Shown piece by piece: positions 31,611-39,004 of a DNA stretch of 64,000 bases (its first letter is position 1; each line of letters begins with the position of its first letter). Source of the DNA: Roseateles depolymerans (GTDB lineage Bacteria; Pseudomonadota; Gammaproteobacteria; Burkholderiales; Burkholderiaceae_C); the NCBI GenBank assembly GCA_003241055.1, contig QFOD01000009.1, positions 124,001 to 188,000 on the forward strand, given 5' to 3'. The translations under genes and the position numbers were made by a program. Under the pieces are notes generated by a model. It searched no databases. It was not told the DNA's origin and saw only the letters and a program-made list of their open reading frames with translations.

Positions 31611-32490
31611 CCTGGCCGCACCGGCCAAGCTGAACCTGTTCCTACACATCGTCGGCAAGCGCGCCGACGGCTACCACCTGCTGCAATCGCTGTTCGTGCT
31701 GATCGACTGGGCCGACACACTGCACCTCGAACGGCGGACGGACGGGCGCGTGACCCGCCACGATGCCGGCACCGACCTGGCCCTCCCGGCCGACGACCTG
31801 TGCGTGCGCGCCGCACGGCTGCTGCAGCAGGAAACCGGCTGCACGCTGGGCGTGGACATCCACCTCGACAAACGCCTGCCGGCCGGTGCCGGCATGGGCG
31901 GCGGCTCTTCGGACGCGGCCACCACGCTGCTCGGCCTGAACCGGCTCTGGAATCTGCGGCTGTCGCGCGAGCAACTGATGTCACTGGGGCTGCGACTGGG
32001 CGCCGACGTGCCCTTCTTCATCGGCGGCGGCCCCGCGACCGTCGAGGGCATCGGCGAGGTCCTGCATCCGATTCCCCTGCCGGATCAACGGTTTGCCGTG
32101 TTGAAAGGCCCTGCCGGATTGGCGACCAAGGAAATTTTTTCGAGCGATTTGTTGGCAAGCTCAAATTCTTCCGCTATAGTCGTGGGCTTTCCCGCCTCAG
32201 CGAGAAATATTGAAAACCTGGTGAATGGCTTCGGTCGAAACGACCTGCAGCCTGCAGCAGAGGCGATCGGTAGCGAGGTGAGAAACGGCTTGAACCTGTT
32301 GTCGACTACGTTTGGCAACGCCCGGATGACGGGCTCGGGGGCAGCAGTTTTCTCAGTGCTCGATGAAGCGGGGGGAGATGGCAAGGACGATCAGTCCCTG
32401 GCGACATTGCTGCAGGATCTTCCTGCGGGGTGGACCGGTCGAATCTGCCACAGCCTGCCCAGGCATCCGCTCGCGGATTGGGTGAGCTGA
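31594..32490 (+). CDS. ispE: 4-diphosphocytidyl-2-C-methyl-D-erythritol kinase IspE
   Basis: IspE phosphorylates CDP-methylerythritol in the MEP isoprenoid pathway. The 298-residue GHMP kinase has APAKLNLFLHIVGKRADGYH near the start and the ATP-binding loop LPAGAGMGGGSSDAATTL near residues 90-107. RMTGSGAAVFS is in the C-terminal part. The 5' end overlaps lolB by 17 bp; GGAGGCG is the ribosome site. From about base 32100 the coding sequence becomes clearly A/T-richer, with codons rare in this window (ATA, AGA, TCA, TTG). An internal promoter-like sequence lies there. Confidence 0.95.
   Translation: MKALHDLAAPAKLNLFLHIVGKRADGYHLLQSLFVLIDWADTLHLERRTDGRVTRHDAGTDLALPADDLCVRAARLLQQETGCTLGVDIHLDKRLPAGAGMGGGSSDAATTLLGLNRLWNLRLSREQLMSLGLRLGADVPFFIGGGPATVEGIGEVLHPIPLPDQRFAVLKGPAGLATKEIFSSDLLASSNSSAIVVGFPASARNIENLVNGFGRNDLQPAAEAIGSEVRNGLNLLSTTFGNARMTGSGAAVFSVLDEAGGDGKDDQSLATLLQDLPAGWTGRICHSLPRHPLADWVS
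32132..32180 (+). promoter_or_regulatory. Strong sigma70-like promoter inside ispE
   Basis: TTGGCA at 32152-32157 and TATAGT at 32175-32180 are separated by exactly 17 bp. An A/T-rich tract (AAATTTTTT at about 32132-32140) lies just upstream and could act as an UP element. This is the best sigma70-type sequence I found in the window. It points toward tRNA-Gln (345 bases downstream of the predicted start), prs and rplY. Its role is inferred. Confidence 0.6.
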
Positions 32491-32531
32491 AAAACGGTTT
32501 TGGGGTCTGATCGCTCGGTCAGGTCCTGTGT

Positions 32532-32608
32532 AGGGGAGTCGCCAAGTTGGTCAAGGCATCGGATTTTGATTCCGACATGCGAGGGTTCGAGTCCTTCCTC
32601 CCCTGCCA
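32532..32608 (+). tRNA. tRNA-Gln (TTG anticodon)
   Basis: A full cloverleaf with encoded CCA is visible. The acceptor stem AGGGGAG pairs with CTCCCCT and the discriminator is G. The D arm contains GCCAAGTTGGTCAAGGC, the anticodon arm CGGATTTTGATTCCG gives anticodon TTG, and the T arm is AGGGTTCGAGTCCTT. The gene lies between ispE and prs, a common betaproteobacterial arrangement, and is probably cotranscribed with them or driven from the promoter within ispE. Confidence 0.96.
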
Positions 32609-32675
32609 AATCATTTTGTTTCTTCGCTGAACCGGCTGCGCATTCAGCGGGCCACTCATCTCGAGGACCCCTCCT

Positions 32676-33638
32676 GTGCTGCTTAATACGGTTCTCTTCA
32701 CCGGCAACGCGAACCCGGTACTTTCCCAAGAAATCGCAAACCACCTCGGCCTCGAACTGGGCAAGGCGGTCGTTGGTCGTTTCTCCGACGGGGAAGTCAC
32801 CGTCGAGATCCAGCAGAACGTCCGCGCCCGTGACGTGTTCGTCGTGCAGTCCACCTGCGCGCCCACGAACGAGAACCTGATGGAACTGCTGATCATGGTC
32901 GATGCGTTGAAGCGCGCCAGCGCGCGCCGCATCACCGCCGTGATCCCCTACTTCGGCTACGCCCGCCAGGACCGCCGTCCGCGCTCCACCCGCGTGCCCA
33001 TCTCGGCCAAGGTCGTGGCCAACCTGCTGGAAACCGTGGGCGTCGAGCGCGTGCTGACCATGGACCTGCACGCCGACCAGATCCAGGGCTTCTTCGACAT
33101 CCCGGTCGACAACATCTACGCCTCGCCGGTGCTGCTGTCGGACCTGAAGGCCCGCAACTACAAGGACCTGGTGGTGGTCAGCCCCGACGTCGGCGGCGTG
33201 GTGCGTGCCCGTGCGCTGGCCAAGCAGCTGGGCTGCGACCTGGCCATCATTGACAAGCGTCGCCCGGCCGCCAACGTGTCCGAGGTGATGCACGTGATCG
33301 GCGAGATCGACGGCCGCAACTGCGTGATCATGGACGACATGATCGACACCGCCGGCACGCTGGTGAAGGCGGCCGAGGTGCTGAAGGAACGCGGCGCCAA
33401 GCGCGTGTTCGCCTACTGCACCCACCCCATCCTGTCGGGCCCGGCCATCGAGCGCATCGCGAACTCGCACCTCGACGAGGTCGTGATCTCGAACACCATT
33501 CCGCTGACCGATGCCGCCAAGGCCTGCAAGAAGATCCGCCAGCTGTCGGTGGCCTTCCTGTTCGCCGAGACCATCCGCCGCATCTCGGACGGCGAGTCGG
33601 TCACGTCCCTCTTCTCGGAACAGAACAACAACTTCTGA
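32676..33638 (+). CDS. prs: Ribose-phosphate pyrophosphokinase (PRPP synthetase)
   Basis: Prs makes PRPP from ribose 5-phosphate and ATP for nucleotide, His and Trp synthesis. The 320-residue protein starts at GTG with GAGGA 8 bases upstream. Signature motifs are GRFSDGEVTVEI, the PYFGYARQDRRPR catalytic region, MDLHADQIQGFFDIPVDN, and the PRPP loop VIMDDMIDTAGTL. It ends VTSLFSEQNNN. Length is normal. The gene order ispE, tRNA-Gln, prs, rplY is typical for Burkholderiales. Confidence 0.97.
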   Translation: MLLNTVLFTGNANPVLSQEIANHLGLELGKAVVGRFSDGEVTVEIQQNVRARDVFVVQSTCAPTNENLMELLIMVDALKRASARRITAVIPYFGYARQDRRPRSTRVPISAKVVANLLETVGVERVLTMDLHADQIQGFFDIPVDNIYASPVLLSDLKARNYKDLVVVSPDVGGVVRARALAKQLGCDLAIIDKRRPAANVSEVMHVIGEIDGRNCVIMDDMIDTAGTLVKAAEVLKERGAKRVFAYCTHPILSGPAIERIANSHLDEVVISNTIPLTDAAKACKKIRQLSVAFLFAETIRRISDGESVTSLFSEQNNNF

Positions 33639-33650
33639 TCCATCGCATCC

Positions 33651-33734
33651 GGCGTCTCGCCCTGTGGGCGCGACGCCTGAAGGAAGAGCCTGGTCGCGGG
33701 CCTTCCGACTCAAGAAGCGCCATGGGGGCGCTTC
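33651..33734 (+). promoter_or_regulatory. Structured leader between prs and rplY
   Basis: Two hairpins lie in the 114 bp gap. The first pairs GGCGTC-T-CGCCC with GGGCG-C-GACGCC (33651-33677, one mismatch). The second pairs GAAGCGCC (33714-33721) with GGCGCTTC (33727-33734) and is followed by CAACTTTT. The second resembles a weak terminator or attenuator placed 19 bp before the rplY start. Whether it regulates rplY is unknown. Confidence 0.45.
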
Positions 33735-33752
33735 CAACTTTTGGAGTTCACT

Positions 33753-34379
33753 ATGAAATTCGTCGCTTTCGAGCGCAAGCTGCAGGGGACCGGAGCGAGC
33801 CGCCGCCTGCGAGTGGCCGGCAAGGTGCCTGGCATCGTCTACGGCGCCGGCGAGCCCGCTCTGATCGAGCTGGATCACAACGCCCTGTTCCACGCGCTGA
33901 AGAAGGAAGCCTTCCACAGCTCGCTGCTGGACATGGAGCTGAACGGCACCACCACGCAAGTGCTGCTGCGTGACTTCCAGATGCACGCCTTCAAGCCGCA
34001 AGTCCTGCACATCGACTTCCAGCGCGTGGACGCCACCACCAAGATCACGAAGAAGGTGCCGCTGCACTTCGTCGGTGAAGAGAACTCCGTGGCCGTCAAG
34101 ACCGACAAGAACACGGTCAACCACGTCATCACCGAGCTGGAAATCACCTGCCTGGCCCAACAGCTGCCCGAGTTCATCGAGGTGGACCTGTCCGGCCTGA
34201 CCGCCGGCCACTCGCTGCACGTGAACGACCTGAAGCTGCCCGCCGGCATCAAGATCGTCACGCACGGCAAGCCCAACCCCGTGGTGGCCACGCCGGTTGC
34301 TCCGGTGGCCGAGGAAATCATCGTCGCCGCTGCCGCTCCGGCCGCCGACGACAAGAAGGGCAAGAAGGGCAAGAAGTAA
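33753..34379 (+). CDS. rplY: 50S ribosomal protein L25/general stress protein Ctc
   Basis: L25 binds 5S rRNA; this long form has the extra C-terminal domain of the Ctc subfamily. The 208-residue protein starts at the ATG of MKFVAFERK with a TTGGAG site. ASRRLRVAGKVPGIVYGAGE is the conserved N-terminal block. LLRDFQMHAFKPQVLHIDFQ marks the end of the 5S-binding domain. The C-terminal tail is low-complexity Ala and Lys (KKGKKGKK). A terminator follows directly. In related genomes pth usually comes next; here an efflux operon intervenes. Confidence 0.96.
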   Translation: MKFVAFERKLQGTGASRRLRVAGKVPGIVYGAGEPALIELDHNALFHALKKEAFHSSLLDMELNGTTTQVLLRDFQMHAFKPQVLHIDFQRVDATTKITKKVPLHFVGEENSVAVKTDKNTVNHVITELEITCLAQQLPEFIEVDLSGLTAGHSLHVNDLKLPAGIKIVTHGKPNPVVATPVAPVAEEIIVAAAAPAADDKKGKKGKK

Positions 34380-34400
34380 TTCTTCGCCGCTTGTCTGCGA

Positions 34401-34427
34401 AAAGGGCTCCCGTCGGGAGCCCTTTTT
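34401..34427 (+). terminator. Rho-independent terminator after rplY
   Basis: GGGCTCCC (34404-34411), loop GTC, GGGAGCCC (34415-34422), then TTTTT. An A-run on the left side means it could also serve the convergent efflux operon, whose last stop is at 34443. Confidence 0.95.
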
Positions 34428-34442
34428 CATTGGGCAGCAGGC

Positions 34443-35891
34443 TCAGCGGCTGGCCACGGTGTCGGGTGCCGCCCAGCGGCCGCCCAGGCTCTTGAGCAGC
34501 AGATTGGCCGCGGCCAGCTGGCGGTTGCGCAGCGTCAGCACATTGGCCTCGGCCGACAGCGCCGAGGTCTGTGCGCTGCTGACGTTCAGGTAGCTGACCG
34601 TGCCGGCCTGGTATTGCGCCAGCACCAGCTCCAGGTTGCGCTGTGCGGCCTCCAGGCCGTCATGCTGCAGCGCCAGCTCCGCGCCGTATTGCGACAGCGC
34701 CACCAGGTTGTCCTCCACCTCCTGGAAGGCCGTCAGCACGGCCTGGCGGTAGTTGGCCGTGGCGGCCTCGGCCGAGGCGCGCGCCTGATCGCTGGCCAGG
34801 CGGCGCTGGCCGCCGTCGAAGATGGGCGCGGTCAGCGACGCGCCCAGCGACCACAGCAGGTTCGGGGCCGACACCAGATCCGACCAGCCATTCGCACGGT
34901 AGCCGGCGCTGGCGCTCAGATTCAGCGACGGGAAGAAGGCCGCGTCGGCCACACCGATCTGCGCATAGGCCGACACCTGACGTGCACGCGCCGCCGCAAT
35001 GTCGGGCCGCTGGGCCAGCAGCAGCGAGGGCACCAGCTCGGGCACCGGCGGCAGTTCGGGCAGCACGGCCTTGGGCGCCAGCGAGAACGCGCTGGGCAGC
35101 TTGCCCAGCTGCACCGCGATGGAGTGCTCCAGCTGGGCGCGCTGCACCTGGGTCTCGCTGAGCTGGGCCTGCACGCTGCGCAGCTGGGTGCGTGCCTGCA
35201 GCACGTCGGCCTGCGCCACCACGCCGCTGTCGAAGCGGGCCTGGGTGAGGTCGAGCGTGCGCTGGTCGGCCGCGACGGTGCGGCGCAGCAGCGCCAGCTG
35301 CGCGTCGGCAGCGCACAAGGCCAGATAGCTCTGGGTCAGCGTGGCCTGGGCCGAGAGGCGCAGCGCGGCCAGGTCGGCCTCGCTGGCCCGGTAGCTGGCG
35401 CCGGCGACCTTGATGCCGTTGGACAGCCGGCCCCACAGGTCGATCTCCCAGCTCGCATTGGCGGTGAGCGAATCGGAGGTGGCCGCGCTGCTGCGCTCGG
35501 CCCCGTTGCTGCTGGGGCTGGCCGAGCGCGTGCTGCCGCCGGACACGCTCAGCGACGGCCAGATCGCACTGCTGCTGGCGCGCAGCACCGCCCGCGCGGA
35601 CTGCACCTGGGCCAGCTCGGCAGCCAGGTTCTGGTTGCCGACCAGCAGCTGCTGCTGAAGGTCGTCCAGCACCGGATCCCTGAACAGCGTCCACCAGGCC
35701 TCGGGCACGGCCACATCGGTGGGTGCGAGGCGCTTCCACAGCGTGTCGCCCTTGAAGGCGGTGGGCGGAGGCGGCTCGGCCGGCATGGGCGGTGCGCTCA
35801 CCGCGCAGGCGCCCAGCAACAGCAGCGGCAGCAACGACAAGGCCAGGGGCTTGTGCCGCCACAGCGGCCGGGAATGGGAGGTCGTCTTCAT
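34443..35891 (-). CDS. RND efflux outer membrane lipoprotein, NodT family
   Basis: This 482-residue TolC-like channel protein has a lipoprotein signal with lipobox LLLGAC (Cys29). Two outer-membrane-factor repeats are visible: the first contains NQNLAAELAQVQSARAVLRA and the second RQAVLTAFQEVEDNLVALSQ. It has the typical SYLALCAADAQLALLRRTV helix pattern. It forms the outer membrane exit duct for the RND pump encoded upstream. Its ATG overlaps the stop of the second RND gene. It is the last gene of the operon and converges with rplY across the terminator. Confidence 0.93.
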   Translation of the reverse strand: MKTTSHSRPLWRHKPLALSLLPLLLLGACAVSAPPMPAEPPPPTAFKGDTLWKRLAPTDVAVPEAWWTLFRDPVLDDLQQQLLVGNQNLAAELAQVQSARAVLRASSSAIWPSLSVSGGSTRSASPSSNGAERSSAATSDSLTANASWEIDLWGRLSNGIKVAGASYRASEADLAALRLSAQATLTQSYLALCAADAQLALLRRTVAADQRTLDLTQARFDSGVVAQADVLQARTQLRSVQAQLSETQVQRAQLEHSIAVQLGKLPSAFSLAPKAVLPELPPVPELVPSLLLAQRPDIAAARARQVSAYAQIGVADAAFFPSLNLSASAGYRANGWSDLVSAPNLLWSLGASLTAPIFDGGQRRLASDQARASAEAATANYRQAVLTAFQEVEDNLVALSQYGAELALQHDGLEAAQRNLELVLAQYQAGTVSYLNVSSAQTSALSAEANVLTLRNRQLAAANLLLKSLGGRWAAPDTVASR

Positions 35892-38800
35892 GAGGTGGCA
35901 GCAGGCAGGGCGTGGGGAACAGCCGGCAGGGGCGCGCGGCGCCTGCGACGCAGGCGATCCATGCAGCAGAACACCACCGGTGTCGTGTAGAGGGTCAGCA
36001 GCTGGCTCAGCAGCAGGCCGCCGACGATGGAGATGCCCAGCGGCACGCGCAGCTCGGCGCCCTCGCCATGCCCCAGCGCCAGCGGCACGGCGCCGAACAC
36101 GGCGGCCACGGTCGTCATCAGGATGGGTCGCAGCCGCAGCAGCGCCGCGCGGTAGATGGCCGGGCCGGCCGTCAGCCGGATGCCTCGCTCTGCGGCCTCG
36201 CGCTGGGCGGAGATCGCGAAGTCCAGCATCATGATCGCGTTCTTCTTGACGATGCCGATCAGCAGGATCACGCCGATCAGCGCAATGATGGAGAAGTCGG
36301 TCTTGAAGGCCTGCAGCGCCAGCAGCGCACCCACGCCGGCCGACGGCAGCGTCGAGAGGATGGTGATCGGGTGGATCAGGCTCTCGTACAGCATGCCCAG
36401 CACCAGGTAGATGGTCACGATGGCCGCCAGGATCAGCAGCGGCTGCGACTTCAGCGAGGACTGGAAGGCCTGGGCCGTGCCCTGGAAGCTGCCTCGCACC
36501 GAGACCGGCGCGCCGCTGCGGGCGATCGCATCGTTGATGGCCACCACCGCATCCGACAGCGCCACGCCCTCCGCGAGGTTGAAGCTGATGGTGCTGGCCG
36601 GCGTGCCGCTCTGATGGTTCACCGCCAGCGGCGTGTTGGTCATCTCCACCCTGGCCACGCTGAGCAGTGGCACCTGCGAGGTGGCGGTGTTGGTGAGCAT
36701 CAGGCGGTCCAGCGTCTGCGGGTTCTGCAGCCAGGTCGGCGCCAACTCCATGACCACGCGGTACTGGTTCAGCGGGTTGTAGATCACGCCCACCTGGCGC
36801 TGGCCGAAGGCGTCGTTCAAGGTGCTATCCAGGCCGCTCATCGTCAGGCCCAGGCGCGACAGCGCATCGCGGTCCACCACCAGCGAGGTCTGCAGGCCCT
36901 TGTCCTGCTGGTCGCTGTTGACGTCGGTGATCTCCTTCACCTCCATCAGCGCGCGGCGTATGCGCGGCTCCCAGGTGCGCAGGTCGTTCAGGTCGTCGGC
37001 CTGCAGCGTGTACTGCCAGGAGGCGTTGGACTGCCGGCCGCCGATGCGGATGTCCTGCACCGGCGCCAGGAAGAGGTTGGCCCCCGGCACCCGCGCGAGC
37101 TTGCCGCGCATGCGGTTGATGACCGCGTCCACGCTCTCCTTGCGCTCGGACTGCGGCTTGAGGCTGATGAACATGTTGGCGCTGTTGCGCTGGCCGCCGC
37201 CGGTGAAGCCGGTCACGTTGGCCACAGCCGGGTCAGCACGCACGATGTCGTGGAAGGTGCGCAGCTTCTGCTGCATGGCCTGGAAGGACGTGGCCTGGTC
37301 GGCCTGCACGCCACCGATCATCAGCCCGGTGTCCTGCTGCGGAAAGAAGCCCTTGGGAATGCTGATGTAGAGATGCACGTTCAGCGCGACGACGCCCGCC
37401 AGCGCCAGCAGCGCGAGCGGCTGGTGGCGCAGCGTCCAGCGCAGCGTGCTGCGGTAGCCGCGCATCAGCCAGCCGCCCACGCGCGCCAGCGCCCGGCCGA
37501 GCCGGCCCGGCGGGCGGGCGGCCGCATGGGGCTGCAGCAGCGTCGCCGCCATCATGGGCGTGGTGGTCAGCGACACCACCATGGACACCAGGATGGACAC
37601 CGACAGCACCACCGCGAATTCGCGGAACAGCCGGCCGACGATGCCCCCCATCGCCAGGATGGGAATGAAGACCGCGATCAGGCTCAGCGAGATGGACACG
37701 ACCGTGAAGCCGATCTCGCGTGCACCCTTGAGCGCCGCCTCGCGCGGGCTCAGGCCACGCTCGATGTGGCGCGCGATGTTCTCCAGCACGACGATAGCGT
37801 CGTCCACCACGAAGCCGGTGGCCACCGTCATCGCCATCAGCGACAGGTTGTCGATGCTGTAGCCCAGCAGGTACATCGCGCCGAAGGTGCCGGCCAGCGA
37901 CACCGGCACGGCCACCGCCGGCAGCAGGGCCGCGCGCACCCGGCGCAGGAACACGAACACCACCACGATGACCAGGCCGAAGGAGATGGCCAGCGTGCGC
38001 TGCACCTCCTTGATGGAGCCGCGTATCGTCGGCGTGCGGTCCATCACCACGTCCACGCGTATGGCCGGCGAGATGGACGCCTGCAGCTGCGGCAGCAGCG
38101 CGCGGATGGTGTCGACCGTCTTGATGATGTTGGCGCTGGGCGCCTTGTTCAGGATCAGCAGCACCGCCGACTTGCCGTTGGCCAGGCCGTCGTTGCGCAC
38201 GTCCTGCACGCTGTCGGTCACGCTGGCCACGTCCTGCAGCCGCACGGCCGCGCCATTGCGATAGCTCAGCACCAGCGGCGCATATTCGGCCGCGCGCTTG
38301 GCCTGGTCGTTGGCCATCACCTGCCAGGTGCGAGAGTCGTCCTCCAGCGCGCCCTTGGGCCGGTTGGCATTGGTGCTGACCACCGCCGTGCGCACCTGCT
38401 CCAGCGCGATGCCCTGCGAGGCCAGCTTGTTCGGGTCCAGCTCGATGCGCACCGCCGGCAGCGCACCGCCGCCCACGTTGACCTGGCCCACGCCGTCCAC
38501 CTGGGCCAGGCGCTGCGCCAGCACGGTGGAGGCCGCGTCATACATCTGGCCGCGCGTCAGCGTGTCCGACGTCAGCGCGATGATCATGATGGGCGCATCC
38601 GCCGGGTTGACCTTGCGGTAGGTCGGGTTGCTGGGCATGCCGGTGGGCAGCAGGGCCCGCGCCGCGTTGATGCCGGCCTGCACGTCGCGCGCCGCGCCGT
38701 CGATGTCGCGGCCCAGGTCGAACTGCAGCGTCACCCGCGTGCTGCCCAGCGAGGACGAGGACGTGATCTCGTTGACCCCGGCGATGCTGCCCAGCGTGCG

Positions 38801-39004
38801 CTCCAGCGGCGTGGCCACCGTGGCGGCCATGGTGTCGGGGCTGGCGCCGGGCAGCGAGGCGCTGACCGAGATGGTGGGGAACTCCACCTGCGGCAGCGGC
38901 GCGATCGGCAGCATCAGATAGGCCAGCGCGCCGGCCAGCGCCACGCCGCAGGTGACCAGCGCCGTGCCGATGGGGCGCTCGATGAAGATGCGCGACAGGT
39001 TCAC
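35888..39004 (-). CDS. mdtC: RND efflux inner membrane transporter, MdtC-like
   Basis: This 1038-residue proton-driven RND pump has twelve expected membrane helices in the usual two halves. It begins MNLSRIFIERPIGTALVTCGVALAG, like MdtC, from a GTG start that overlaps the mdtB stop (GTGA). GFVVDDAIVVLENIARHIERG in the first half holds the Asp-Asp pair of the proton relay. Large periplasmic loops follow helices 1 and 7. In E. coli MdtB and MdtC form a heterotrimer, so this and the next upstream gene are expected to work together. Substrates of E. coli MdtABC include bile salts and novobiocin; here they are unknown. Confidence 0.93.
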   Translation of the reverse strand: MNLSRIFIERPIGTALVTCGVALAGALAYLMLPIAPLPQVEFPTISVSASLPGASPDTMAATVATPLERTLGSIAGVNEITSSSSLGSTRVTLQFDLGRDIDGAARDVQAGINAARALLPTGMPSNPTYRKVNPADAPIMIIALTSDTLTRGQMYDAASTVLAQRLAQVDGVGQVNVGGGALPAVRIELDPNKLASQGIALEQVRTAVVSTNANRPKGALEDDSRTWQVMANDQAKRAAEYAPLVLSYRNGAAVRLQDVASVTDSVQDVRNDGLANGKSAVLLILNKAPSANIIKTVDTIRALLPQLQASISPAIRVDVVMDRTPTIRGSIKEVQRTLAISFGLVIVVVFVFLRRVRAALLPAVAVPVSLAGTFGAMYLLGYSIDNLSLMAMTVATGFVVDDAIVVLENIARHIERGLSPREAALKGAREIGFTVVSISLSLIAVFIPILAMGGIVGRLFREFAVVLSVSILVSMVVSLTTTPMMAATLLQPHAAARPPGRLGRALARVGGWLMRGYRSTLRWTLRHQPLALLALAGVVALNVHLYISIPKGFFPQQDTGLMIGGVQADQATSFQAMQQKLRTFHDIVRADPAVANVTGFTGGGQRNSANMFISLKPQSERKESVDAVINRMRGKLARVPGANLFLAPVQDIRIGGRQSNASWQYTLQADDLNDLRTWEPRIRRALMEVKEITDVNSDQQDKGLQTSLVVDRDALSRLGLTMSGLDSTLNDAFGQRQVGVIYNPLNQYRVVMELAPTWLQNPQTLDRLMLTNTATSQVPLLSVARVEMTNTPLAVNHQSGTPASTISFNLAEGVALSDAVVAINDAIARSGAPVSVRGSFQGTAQAFQSSLKSQPLLILAAIVTIYLVLGMLYESLIHPITILSTLPSAGVGALLALQAFKTDFSIIALIGVILLIGIVKKNAIMMLDFAISAQREAAERGIRLTAGPAIYRAALLRLRPILMTTVAAVFGAVPLALGHGEGAELRVPLGISIVGGLLLSQLLTLYTTPVVFCCMDRLRRRRRAPLPAVPHALPAATS

